From the NCBI GenBank assembly GCA_003554865.1, contig PWHJ01000191.1, positions 1 through 32,987 on the forward strand: 32,987 nt of DNA, given 5' to 3'. The position numbers and the translations under genes are program-made. This DNA is from Bacteroidota bacterium (GTDB lineage Bacteria > Bacteroidota > Bacteroidia > Bacteroidales > PUMT01). Positions 7,746-15,848 of the stretch are shown piece after piece (positions within the stretch are counted from its first letter, which is position 1; each line of letters begins with the position of its first letter). The notes under the pieces were generated by a model. It saw only the letters and a list, made by a program, of their open reading frames with translations. It was not told the origin of the DNA and did no database searches.

Positions 7746-9284
7746 CTATCCTGCCCAGCTTTCACGGTCGAGGCTCCGGTATTGTATGGCTTCTGCAAGA
7801 TGCACCGCTTCTATTTTGTCTCTGCCATCAAGATCGGCAATGGTACGGGCCACCTTCAGGATACGTATATAAGCCCTGGCTGAAAAACCAAGCTTTTCCA
7901 TAGCATTTTTCAAAAGAGCGGAACCGGCAGTATCAATGGTGCAAAAATTCTTAACCTGTCCGGTTGACATTTGAGCATTGTTATAAACACCCTTAATATT
8001 TTTAAAGCGTTTTTCCTGCCTCCGCCTTGCAGCAGAAACCCTTTCGCGTATAGATAAACTGCTTTCCGGGAGGGAGTTACGGGAAAGCTGGTCAAAAGTG
8101 ACAGGAACAACCTCAATGTGTATATCTATGCGGTCAAGCAGGGGACCGGATATCTTGCCAAGATACTTATGCACCAGCCCGGGCGGACAAACACAATCTT
8201 TTTCGGGATGATTGTGAAATCCGCACGGACAGGGATTCATCGAGGCTACAAGCATAAAGCCGGCCGGGTACTCCACTGAAAATTTTGCCCTTGATATAAT
8301 TATGCGTCTGCTCTCAAGAGGCTGACGCATTACTTCCAGCACATGGCGTTTAAATTCAGGCAATTCGTCAAGGAACAATACCCCGTTATGTGCCAGGGAT
8401 ATTTCACCCGGCTGCGGAAATGAGCCTCCGCCAACAAGAGCAACATCGCTTATGCTGTGATGGGGATTGCGGAAAGGTCTGCAGGTCATAAGTGACATTC
8501 CCCGCCGGAGCTTTCCTGCAACCGAGTGGACCTTGGTAGTTTCCAAAGCCTCACTGAGAGTGAAAGGAGGCATAACAGAAGGCAGACGTCTGGCCATCAT
8601 GGTCTTCCCCGCACCAGGGGAGCCTGCCATAAGTGCATGATGATTACCACCGGCGGCGACCTCGAGGGCTCTTTTTACACTTTCCTGGCCTTTCACATCC
8701 GAAAAATCATAAGGATAGCCTCCGGCAACCCCAAAAAACTCCTTCTCCGGATCAACTGTTGTAGGCCGGGGGAGCGATTCACCTTTAAAAAAAGCTGTCA
8801 CCTGTGAAATATTGTCAAGCCCGTACACTTTCAGGTTATTTATAACAGCAGCCTCACGCGCATTCTCACGGGGGAGGATTATCCCCTGGAAGCCCTCTTC
8901 CCTGGACTTCAGGGCTATGGGCAACACCCCCTTTACCGGTTGCAGTCCACCGTCAAGCGACAATTCACCCATTATTATATAACTTCCGATTTTAGAGCCA
9001 GGAATTTGTCCAGAAGCGGCAAGGATACCAATTGCAAGCGTCAGGTCATAAGCCGAGCCCTCTTTGCGGAGATCGGCCGGAGCCATGTTGATAACTATTT
9101 TGCGCCCCGGCATTTTATAACCGTTTGAAACAAGGGCGGACTCGATACGCTGGTGGCTTTCTTTTACGGCACTGTCGGGCAACCCCACCAGAAAAAAGTT
9201 CACTCCCGGGCTAATATTTACTTCCACGGTTATAATGGTGGCATCGATGCCGTAGACGGCACTCCCGAAAGTTTTTACCAGCAT
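7746..9284 (-). CDS. comM: YifB/ComM-family Mg-chelatase-like AAA+ ATPase
   Basis: The 512-residue protein matches full-length ComM/YifB. An N-terminal Lon-protease-like fold (about 1-170, with VEVNISPGVNFFLVGLPDSAVKE) precedes the AAA+ core. That core has Walker A GSPGAGKT at 221-228, Walker B VLFLDE at 302-307, and the conserved MNPCPCG segment near 355 followed by a Cys-containing loop. A C-terminal helical domain follows. ComM is a hexameric helicase that promotes branch migration during integration of transforming DNA. YifB homologues are common in non-competent bacteria, so competence should not be assumed. It is the last gene of a minus-strand unit, 29 bp after the FISUMP lipoprotein, and converges on the gene ending at 7729 without a visible terminator. 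Confidence 0.93.
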   Translation of the reverse strand: MLVKTFGSAVYGIDATIITVEVNISPGVNFFLVGLPDSAVKESHQRIESALVSNGYKMPGRKIVINMAPADLRKEGSAYDLTLAIGILAASGQIPGSKIGSYIIMGELSLDGGLQPVKGVLPIALKSREEGFQGIILPRENAREAAVINNLKVYGLDNISQVTAFFKGESLPRPTTVDPEKEFFGVAGGYPYDFSDVKGQESVKRALEVAAGGNHHALMAGSPGAGKTMMARRLPSVMPPFTLSEALETTKVHSVAGKLRRGMSLMTCRPFRNPHHSISDVALVGGGSFPQPGEISLAHNGVLFLDELPEFKRHVLEVMRQPLESRRIIISRAKFSVEYPAGFMLVASMNPCPCGFHNHPEKDCVCPPGLVHKYLGKISGPLLDRIDIHIEVVPVTFDQLSRNSLPESSLSIRERVSAARRRQEKRFKNIKGVYNNAQMSTGQVKNFCTIDTAGSALLKNAMEKLGFSARAYIRILKVARTIADLDGRDKIEAVHLAEAIQYRSLDRESWAG

Positions 9285-9313
9285 AAGTTTTTATAAAAAA
9301 AATTGCCCCCTTT

Positions 9314-10003
9314 TCATTCTTTCACACATCTTACAGAAAACCCGTATGAGTGGTCATAATATGCCCTGTAAATGCCTTCCTCATGCAAGTCTACACCGCG
9401 GCCCCACGAATGACCGTCAGCATGCCCGGTAGATGTCCAAAAGAAAGCTTTCTCCCCCATTTTGTTATATGATCCCGTCAGAAACCTGTTGCCTGCAAGC
9501 AAGGCTTCAAAATTTGCAGACCCACCGGCACTGATAATAGTACCCTGATCAACCCCGCGCCAGAGTGTTTGAGAAGCCATTTCCGCCGACATGCCCAGGT
9601 GCTTCTCCAGTTCTTTCCAGTCACTGTCAGTCGGTAAGCGAAAGCCGGTGGGACAAACCCCGCGGGCTCCCTCACTGAAATCGTACTGAAGCGCCTCTCC
9701 CCACTGATACAATCCTCCGTATATTTCACAATTTTCGGGGTCATCGTCGTAGCAATATTTCTGGATCTGACCGTTATCTGACTGCTCCTGGTCGCCGGAG
9801 ATCATTTCCCCCCTGTTAATGTTCTCAGCCAGCCAAACCTGGTCACCTATATCTATGGTCTTGTAAACGGCACCGTCTAAAGTATCCACATGCCACCCGT
9901 AAATACTCACCGGCTCCACTTCTTTACCGCATGAAAACAAACCGGCAAGGATACCAAAAATCAACATAAAAGGGTAAAAACGCGAAATGAAAATTATTAT
10001 CAT
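9314..10003 (-). CDS. FISUMP-domain lipoprotein
   Basis: The start is set at the ATG at 10003-10001, which overlaps the gmhA stop by one base (TGATG). A GTG one codon upstream is possible but less likely. The protein is about 229 residues, with a hydrophobic signal sequence ending in the lipobox LFSC. The rest matches the FISUMP domain (Fibrobacter succinogenes major paralogous domain). It contains YKTIDIGDQVWLAENIN, then GGLYQWGEALQY and GVCPTGFRLPTDSDWKELE, and ends in FFWTST..GHSWGRGVDL and GFSVRCVKE. These domains are frequent in secreted Bacteroidota proteins and their biochemical role is not settled. The overlap suggests translation coupled to gmhA, but a functional link with LPS sugar synthesis is only inference. 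Confidence 0.88.
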   Translation of the reverse strand: MIIIFISRFYPFMLIFGILAGLFSCGKEVEPVSIYGWHVDTLDGAVYKTIDIGDQVWLAENINRGEMISGDQEQSDNGQIQKYCYDDDPENCEIYGGLYQWGEALQYDFSEGARGVCPTGFRLPTDSDWKELEKHLGMSAEMASQTLWRGVDQGTIISAGGSANFEALLAGNRFLTGSYNKMGEKAFFWTSTGHADGHSWGRGVDLHEEGIYRAYYDHSYGFSVRCVKE

Positions 10004-10575
10004 CACTTATAGAGATTTCTTTCAATATAATTAATCAGGATGTGTACAATTTTCAGGTGAATTTCCTGTGCCCTGTCAGGATACCCGGTTGCCGGGGCAC
10101 GCAACTCCAGGTCGCAGAGCTCTGCAAGTTTACCTCCGTTATTACCTGTTAATCCAACTACATGTATTCCCATCTCAAGCGCTTTTTTGGCGGCATTCAC
10201 AACATTTTCCGAATTTCCGCTGGTGCTTATAACAAGCAAAATATCACCTTCATTGCCGATTATTTCGACATATCTGGAATAAATATGATCAAAACCGAAG
10301 TCATTCGCAACACAAGTTATAAATGATGGATCACTGATGGCAACCGCAGGCAGGGGCGATCTGTCTTCCCTGTATTTTCCCGTCATCTCCTGCGCGAAAT
10401 GGGAAGCATCGCATAAGGAGCCACCGTTACCGCAGGCAATGATTTTACCTCCCTTGCCAATAACATTGCACATTAGCCTGCCTGCTTGTTCGAGCTTTTC
10501 AAAATTGCTTTCATCAGCAATAAAAACGTCCATTGCGTTCTTTATCTCTAAAAAATCTTTTTTTATCTGTTCCAT
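10003..10575 (-). CDS. gmhA: Phosphoheptose isomerase (sedoheptulose 7-phosphate isomerase)
   Basis: This SIS-domain enzyme converts sedoheptulose 7-phosphate to D-glycero-D-manno-heptose 7-phosphate, the first step toward the ADP- or GDP-activated heptose used in LPS core or surface glycans. Family motifs are CGNGGSLCDASHFAQEMTGKYRE (split by the phosphate loop), AISDPSFITCVANDFGF, ISTSGNSENV and YPDRAQEIHLKIVHILI. The Glu and His after DRAQ are the catalytic region in GmhA. The frame is open to an ATG at 10626, but I prefer the ATG at 10575. This gives 190 residues, close to E. coli GmhA (192). A TACATTTG promoter box also lies inside the extra stretch, at 10591-10584. No other heptose gene is in the window. 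It heads the gmhA-FISUMP-comM unit. Confidence 0.92.
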   Translation of the reverse strand: MEQIKKDFLEIKNAMDVFIADESNFEKLEQAGRLMCNVIGKGGKIIACGNGGSLCDASHFAQEMTGKYREDRSPLPAVAISDPSFITCVANDFGFDHIYSRYVEIIGNEGDILLVISTSGNSENVVNAAKKALEMGIHVVGLTGNNGGKLAELCDLELRAPATGYPDRAQEIHLKIVHILINYIERNLYK

Positions 10576-10583
10576 TTCAGCAT

Positions 10584-10591
10584 CAAATGTA
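10584..10591 (-). promoter_or_regulatory. Candidate -7 box for gmhA (TACATTTG)
   Basis: Read on the minus strand this is TACATTTG, an exact TAnnTTTG match, ending 8 bp before the ATG at 10575. If used, the 5' leader would be only a few bases, and the upstream ATG at 10626 could not be the start. The -33 element is poor. Confidence 0.45.
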
Positions 10592-10716
10592 CTAAAACAT
10601 TCGTTATTAAAACAGGTACTATACAATATTTAATAAAGCATAATAAATATAAGGAATTAAAACAAAATATGCAATTTATTGAATACCAGGAATTAGTTCA
10701 ACTGTTTCTAAAAAAA

Positions 10717-10735
10717 TAAATTTGAGTTACCTTTG
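10717..10735 (+). promoter_or_regulatory. Two overlapping candidate -7 boxes before the mutL operon
   Basis: TAAATTTG (10717-10724) and TACCTTTG (10728-10735) both match TAnnTTTG exactly and are 11 bp apart. Either would start transcription 10-25 bp before the ATG at 10753. The second fits the short leaders seen elsewhere in this window. No clear TTTG -33 element was found. Confidence 0.6.
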
Positions 10736-10752
10736 TATAAAATTATATCATT

Positions 10753-11055
10753 ATGTTTGGCAGATTTTTCAGGCTCCCAAAACCAAAAAGCTTTGAATTC
10801 AAGCCACGTTACTATGACGAGAGAAAAGAAGCGTTGGAATACAGAATTGAGCAGATCAAACTGGAAATGGGGATAGAAGATGACAGTCCTGAGGCCGGTA
10901 AGTTTACAAAAGAAGAATTGCAGGCAATCAGGATCAAAGGAAATATACGCTCTGGCTTCAGAAAAAACAGGAAGGCTGTAAGGCGCTCAAATTTCAGGCT
11001 ATTGCTTATCCTTTTGGTTCTGTTGCTACTTACATATTTCATTATTTTTGTTTGA
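10753..11055 (+). CDS. Small single-pass membrane protein upstream of mutL
   Basis: The protein has 100 residues. The N-terminal 75 are strongly charged, with a predicted helix (YYDERKEALEYRIEQIKLEMGI) and a basic stretch (SGFRKNRKAVRRSN). The last 20 or so residues are one Leu/Ile-rich transmembrane helix, giving a C-tail-anchor layout with the bulk probably in the cytoplasm by the positive-inside rule. I do not recognise a function. From memory, similar small proteins occur next to mutL in other Bacteroidota; that needs a search. It begins the operon, 34 bp before mutL. Confidence 0.8.
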   Translation: MFGRFFRLPKPKSFEFKPRYYDERKEALEYRIEQIKLEMGIEDDSPEAGKFTKEELQAIRIKGNIRSGFRKNRKAVRRSNFRLLLILLVLLLLTYFIIFV

Positions 11056-11089
11056 TCTTCTTTAAAAGATAAAAATTTCCTTTAACCCC

Positions 11090-12934
11090 ATGCCAGATAT
11101 CATTGAATTGTTACCCGATTCAGTTGCAAACCAGATCGCAGCTGGAGAGGTAATTCAAAGACCAGCTTCCGTTGTAAAAGAGCTTATGGAAAACTCCGTT
11201 GACGCGGGAAGTTCCCATATAACAGTTATTGTCAAAGATGCAGGCAAAACCCTTATAAAGGTTGTTGACAACGGCTGCGGGATGAGTGAGACAGATGCAC
11301 GATTGTCTTTTGAAAGGCATTCCACATCGAAGATCCACAGCGCCGACGATCTGTTTGCCATACGCACGATGGGCTTCCGCGGCGAAGCCCTTGCTTCAAT
11401 TGCAGCCATCGCGGAAGTTGAAATGCAGTCTCGCCCTCATGAGGAGGAGCTTGGGACATCAATCGTTATCAGGGGGTCCAGGCTGGTATCACAGGAACCT
11501 TCAGCCTGCAGCGCGGGTACTGCAATATCAGTTAAGAACCTTTTTTTCAATGTACCGGCCCGCCGCAAATTCCTGAAAAAAAATACAACAGAATTAAAAC
11601 ATATACTTACTGAATTTCAGCGTGTAGCACTTGCATGTCCGGAAACGGAATTTTCCTTTCACCACAACAATACCGAGATACTTCATCTGCCTCCGGCAAA
11701 CCTGCGGCAGCGTATAATGAATGTTTTCGGCAAAAACATTAACCAGCAGCTTATAGATATCAAAACACAAACCGGGGTGATTAACATACAAGGTTTTACA
11801 GGTAAACCTGAATTTGCAAAAAAAACCTTCGGTGAGCAGTTCTTTTTTGTCAACAACAGGTTTATGAAGCACCCCTATCTGCACAAAGCTGTACAGCAGG
11901 CATATGAAAAGATCCTGCCTCAGGATGCTATCGCTTCATACTTTATCTATTTTGAAGCCGATCCCTCATCGATTGACATCAATATACACCCCACCAAAAC
12001 CGAAATAAAATTTGAAAACGAGCAGGCTATCTGGCAAATACTTAATGCTTCAGTTAAAGAGGCTCTTGGAAAATACAACATAACACCCTCACTTGATTTT
12101 GACACACAAGGATTGATTGACATTCCGGCTCCTGACAGGGACAGACCGTTAAAGTCACCCGAGATCCCCGTGAATTTCGATTACAACCCCTTTGAAGAGG
12201 AAAAAACCTATAAAAGAAAAGAAGAGTTTCACAAAACGGGAAGTGAAAAATATGAAAACTGGGAAGAGCTTTACAAAGGTTTTCATTCAGCCCCCGGCAA
12301 CGAACCGGCAAGTAAATCACAAACAGACATGGGTGACAAAGAAGGAGGGAGTTCCGGTCTGTTTGAAACAACTTTGTGTACACCGGTTTTAATGCAGCTT
12401 AAAAATAAATATATACTAACACCAGTGAAATCGGGCTTAATGATAGTTGATCAGAAACGTGCACATGAGCGAATACTTTTTGAAAAATATTACGGGGCAA
12501 TCGGGTCAGGTTCAGGAATTGCACAACAAAACCTTTACCCGGTAAGCATCGAGCTCAGTTCAGCCGATTATGCCTTAATGGATGAGCTTTTGGGCGACAT
12601 GGCCAACCTTGGTTTCGATATACGCAATTTGGGGCACAATACACTTGTGGTTTACGGTTGTCCTGCCGACACTGGAGAATGCAATCCAAAGGAGATGATT
12701 GAAAAGCTCCTTCAGGAATACAAAGATACAGCCAGTGTAAAAGAGGATATAAAAGAGAAGCTGGCACTTTCCGTTGCAAGAGCCTCTTCGGTCAGAAACA
12801 AGGGACTCTCCCCCGAAGAGATGCAGGAGATAATTGACAAATTATTTGCCTGCCAAATGCCAAACTACTCTCCCGGGGGGAAACCAATAATTAAAATCAT
12901 AAAAATGGAAGAGATAGAAAAAAAATTAAAGTAA
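11090..12934 (+). CDS. mutL: DNA mismatch repair protein MutL
   Basis: The 614-residue protein couples MutS mismatch recognition to strand removal. The N-terminal GHKL ATPase is intact, with ELMENSVDAG (Glu34 and Asn35), DNGCGM, the FERHSTSKI region and GFRGEALASI. The transducer domain follows, including the loop with HPTKTEIKF. A low-complexity linker (about 350-425) leads to the C-terminal dimerisation domain. The endonuclease signature usually written DQHA(x)2E(x)4E appears here as DQKRAHERILFE (residues 454-465), so the His is replaced. The usual CPHGRP is SPGGKP near the C-terminus. The nicking activity may therefore be weak or absent. It lies in a unit with the small membrane protein before it and two rhomboids after it. 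Confidence 0.97.
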   Translation: MPDIIELLPDSVANQIAAGEVIQRPASVVKELMENSVDAGSSHITVIVKDAGKTLIKVVDNGCGMSETDARLSFERHSTSKIHSADDLFAIRTMGFRGEALASIAAIAEVEMQSRPHEEELGTSIVIRGSRLVSQEPSACSAGTAISVKNLFFNVPARRKFLKKNTTELKHILTEFQRVALACPETEFSFHHNNTEILHLPPANLRQRIMNVFGKNINQQLIDIKTQTGVINIQGFTGKPEFAKKTFGEQFFFVNNRFMKHPYLHKAVQQAYEKILPQDAIASYFIYFEADPSSIDINIHPTKTEIKFENEQAIWQILNASVKEALGKYNITPSLDFDTQGLIDIPAPDRDRPLKSPEIPVNFDYNPFEEEKTYKRKEEFHKTGSEKYENWEELYKGFHSAPGNEPASKSQTDMGDKEGGSSGLFETTLCTPVLMQLKNKYILTPVKSGLMIVDQKRAHERILFEKYYGAIGSGSGIAQQNLYPVSIELSSADYALMDELLGDMANLGFDIRNLGHNTLVVYGCPADTGECNPKEMIEKLLQEYKDTASVKEDIKEKLALSVARASSVRNKGLSPEEMQEIIDKLFACQMPNYSPGGKPIIKIIKMEEIEKKLK

Positions 12935-13001
12935 AAAATTAACTCACAAAGAGAAAATGTTGAATATATTTGTTAACCTGAAACAGTAATAATATACTAC
13001 A

Positions 13002-13736
13002 ATGATAGGAAGATTCGGAGGAATACCTCCAGTTGTAAAGAATTTGCTGATTATAAACATCCTGATGCTGTTTATCTCTTTTGTATTCAGCAGCAATTTC
13101 GGTATGGATCTGAACCGCGATCTGGGATTGTTCTTTTTTGAATCACCTCATTTCGAGCCATACCAGATAGTAACCCATATGTTTATGCATGGTGGACTGG
13201 CACATTTGTTCTTCAACATGTTTGCCCTCTGGATGTTTGGAAGAGTTCTTGAAACAGTGTGGGGGGGAAAGCGTTTTTTTATATATTTTTTTACTACAGG
13301 TATCGGAGCTGCATTTCTCCATACGCTGGTAAACTACATTGAAGTTCAGTCAGCTATGGCCAACCTGTCACCCGAGCAGATTGCAACCGTTAAAGATGAG
13401 GGGACCCAGCTTTTAATGAGCGGTCGCAACTATGTTGACGACAGCATGGCAAACCTCAACCTGGCATATAACATTCCTACCGTCGGGGCATCCGGAGCCG
13501 TTTTCGGGGTACTATTGGCCTTTGGCATGCTTTTCCCAAATACTCAACTTTTACTGCTTTTTCCACCCATTCCAATCAAGGCAAAATATTTTGTAATTGC
13601 CTACGGTGTAATTGAACTTTATCTGGGGCTCACACAGCCGGGTAGCAATATTGCCCATTTTGCCCACCTTGGCGGAATGCTGTTCGGATTCATACTGATA
13701 AAATACTGGAACAGGAGTAGACGAAATTTTTTCTGA
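13002..13736 (+). CDS. Rhomboid family intramembrane serine protease
   Basis: The 244-residue polytopic protein has about six hydrophobic segments. HMFMHGGLAHLFFNMFALWMFG carries the conserved His/Asn region of transmembrane segment 2. The catalytic GASG serine is Ser164, and the partner His222 lies in FAHLGG of the last helix. All dyad residues are present, so it should cleave membrane-embedded substrates. A charged insertion of about 55 residues (SAMANLSPEQ to LNLAYN) sits between helices 3 and 4. It starts 67 bp after mutL and is followed by a second rhomboid. The substrate is unknown. Confidence 0.93.
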   Translation: MIGRFGGIPPVVKNLLIINILMLFISFVFSSNFGMDLNRDLGLFFFESPHFEPYQIVTHMFMHGGLAHLFFNMFALWMFGRVLETVWGGKRFFIYFFTTGIGAAFLHTLVNYIEVQSAMANLSPEQIATVKDEGTQLLMSGRNYVDDSMANLNLAYNIPTVGASGAVFGVLLAFGMLFPNTQLLLLFPPIPIKAKYFVIAYGVIELYLGLTQPGSNIAHFAHLGGMLFGFILIKYWNRSRRNFF

Positions 13737-13781
13737 ATCCGTTTGAGGTTATGGCAATTTTATTAAAATGTGAAGACCACA

Positions 13782-14678
13782 ATGGGTATATACGATGAAA
13801 TAATTCAATCTTTTAAAAAGGGTACTGTCCTGACAAAACTTATATATGTAAACATTGCTGTGTTTGTGGTTATCAAGTTTGTCCAGGTTTTATTCTTTTT
13901 GTCAGGTTACCCCGGGGATGAAACCGAATTCATTGTCGACTGGCTGGCAATCCCGGCCAACATTCCGTCATTGCTTACAAAGCCGTGGACAATCATAACC
14001 TACATGTTCCTGCATGTAGGTTTTATCCACATTCTTTTCAATATTTTGTGGCTGTACTGGTTCGGCCGTATATTCCTGCAGTATCTATCAGAAAGGAAAA
14101 TGCTTGGGGTTTACATTCTCGGAGGCCTTGCCGGGGCCCTTTTCTACATTGCCTCATTCAACCTTTTCCCCGCATTTGAAGATGTGGTGCTTATGTCCCG
14201 CGCCCTTGGCGCATCTGCAGCAGTGCTTGCCATTGTAATTTCCATCTCCGTTTATGTTCCCGAGTACACTATTTATCTACTGTTTCTCGGTCCGGTCAGG
14301 ATAAAATACATTGCCGTTGTTATTGTCATACTCGATATACTCAACATTGCCTCGCACAACGCCGGCGGACACATTGCGCACCTTGGAGGGGCATTTTTCG
14401 GATACATGTTTATAAGTCAGTATCGCAAGGGAAAAGATCTGACCAAAGGTGTATTGTGGGCTGTTGACAATCTTGCAACCTTCCTTAAGCCAAGGAAGAA
14501 AATCAGGGTAACCTACAGAAACGAAACCCCGAAAACAGATTACGAATACAACAAACAAAAAGCAGAGAAACAGAAGGTAATTGACAATATTCTTGAAAAG
14601 ATCTCCAAATCAGGCTATGAAAGCCTCACCAAAGAAGAAAAGGAGATACTATTCAAAATGAGCAGCAGAAATAACTGA
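13782..14678 (+). CDS. Second rhomboid family protein with a C-terminal extension
   Basis: I take the ATG at 13782. A GTG four codons upstream (13770) is the only alternative. The protein is 298 residues with six or so membrane segments. MFLHVGFIHILFNILWLYWFG is the segment-2 motif. The active-site serine is Ser145, in GASA rather than GASG, and His200 is in IAHLGG, so the dyad is kept with an altered residue after the Ser. A soluble basic tail of about 75 residues ends with a short helical block (VIDNILEKISKSGYESLTKEEKEILFKMS) that I associate with a C-terminal domain of Bacteroidota rhomboids. It lies 45 bp after the first rhomboid, in the mutL unit. The two are paralogues with different loops, probably with different substrates. 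Confidence 0.88.
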   Translation: MGIYDEIIQSFKKGTVLTKLIYVNIAVFVVIKFVQVLFFLSGYPGDETEFIVDWLAIPANIPSLLTKPWTIITYMFLHVGFIHILFNILWLYWFGRIFLQYLSERKMLGVYILGGLAGALFYIASFNLFPAFEDVVLMSRALGASAAVLAIVISISVYVPEYTIYLLFLGPVRIKYIAVVIVILDILNIASHNAGGHIAHLGGAFFGYMFISQYRKGKDLTKGVLWAVDNLATFLKPRKKIRVTYRNETPKTDYEYNKQKAEKQKVIDNILEKISKSGYESLTKEEKEILFKMSSRNN

Positions 14679-14716
14679 TAAACTTTCAATTTATAAGCAA
14701 TCCGGCTCCCGCCAGT

Positions 14717-15670
14717 TTAAAAGGGAAGTTTTCTCAAATCTGCATTTCCGCCAGAGACAATAATACCTGCTTTTTTTCCTCTGAACTCCTCCTTTCTTTT
14801 AATCACGGCAGCCAATGCAACTGCCGAAGAGGGTTCAACAATTATTTTCATCCTCTCCCATATAAGCTGCATGGCACTTACTATTGCCGGTTCATCTACG
14901 GTTATTATCTCATCGGTATATTTACAAATGATTTTAAATGTAAGCCTCCCAAGAGGCATTAGAAGTCCATCGGCCACTGTATTGGGCGGAACTGCAGGCT
15001 GCAGCTCTCCGCTCACAAAGGAGCGGTATGCATCGTCGGCATTTTCGGGTTCTCCGGCAATTACTGTGATGTCCGGTTTTTCATGTTTTGCCCAAATCGC
15101 GGTTCCGCTCAGCAAACCACCACCTCCAACAGGGGCAACAATTATATCGAGATCACCTTGCTGCTGCATCAGTTCCCTGGCGGCTGTACCCTGACCGCAA
15201 ACAATGTTAAAGTCATTATAGGCATGTATGAAAGTTGCCCCCGTTTCCCTTATGATCTGGTTTAAAGTTTCTTCCCTGGACTCTAAAGTAGGCTTGCAAT
15301 ATCTGATCTCTGCACCGTATCCGGCCACAGCCTTTTTTTTAACTTCGGGAGCGGTTTCCGGCATTGCTATGTAAGCCTTTATCCCCCGCTTCATGGCAGC
15401 CAGAGCCAATGCAGCTGCATGATTCCCTGAAGAGTGTGTAGCCACACCTTTTGCCGCTTCTTCCTCTTTAAGGGAAAAAACTGCATTGATCGCTCCACGG
15501 GCTTTGAATGCACCGGCTTTTTGAAAATTCTCACATTTGAAATAGAGCTTACAACCAGCAATTTCATTTATTGCCGATGAGCTCATAACCGGTGTGCGGT
15601 GTATATAAGGTTCAATCCTTATATGTGCCTTCTCAATATCTTCAAATGAAGGAATTTTTAAATCTTCCAT
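14717..15670 (-). CDS. Threonine/serine dehydratase, PLP-dependent (TdcB / serine racemase group)
   Basis: The 317-residue fold-type II PLP enzyme carries the lysine motif KCENFQKAGAFKARGA (PLP-lysine in AFKARGA, about residue 58). It also has the SSGNHAAALA loop that holds the substrate carboxylate, the glycine-rich GGGGLLSG phosphate loop and the C-terminal SGGNADL. Enzymes of this size deaminate threonine to 2-oxobutanoate or serine to pyruvate, or racemise serine. There is no C-terminal ACT regulatory domain, so it is not the feedback-controlled biosynthetic IlvA form. The choice between dehydratase and racemase cannot be made from sequence alone. It is a single gene converging on the rhomboid operon, with no clear promoter box. 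Confidence 0.88.
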   Translation of the reverse strand: MEDLKIPSFEDIEKAHIRIEPYIHRTPVMSSSAINEIAGCKLYFKCENFQKAGAFKARGAINAVFSLKEEEAAKGVATHSSGNHAAALALAAMKRGIKAYIAMPETAPEVKKKAVAGYGAEIRYCKPTLESREETLNQIIRETGATFIHAYNDFNIVCGQGTAARELMQQQGDLDIIVAPVGGGGLLSGTAIWAKHEKPDITVIAGEPENADDAYRSFVSGELQPAVPPNTVADGLLMPLGRLTFKIICKYTDEIITVDEPAIVSAMQLIWERMKIIVEPSSAVALAAVIKRKEEFRGKKAGIIVSGGNADLRKLPF

Positions 15671-15828
15671 ATTTTAAAACTATTTAAACCCAGCTCCGGT
15701 AATTGTAACCTGTGCACTGAAAAGTCAAAAAATTCAAACCCTCCAATTTATGCTTTTTCAGAGACTGAACCAAATATTCTACAGGTAACATATTATAAAG
15801 ATCTTAATCTAAAGTCAACAAATCATTG

Positions 15829-15836
15829 TAACTTTG
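15829..15836 (+). promoter_or_regulatory. -7 box for dapD (TAACTTTG)
   Basis: TAACTTTG is an exact TAnnTTTG match and ends 12 bp before the ATG at 15849. Transcription would begin about 5-10 bases before that ATG. A TTG at 15834, in frame with dapD, lies inside the box and so cannot be the start. Confidence 0.7.
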
Positions 15837-15848
15837 CATAAAAAATAT

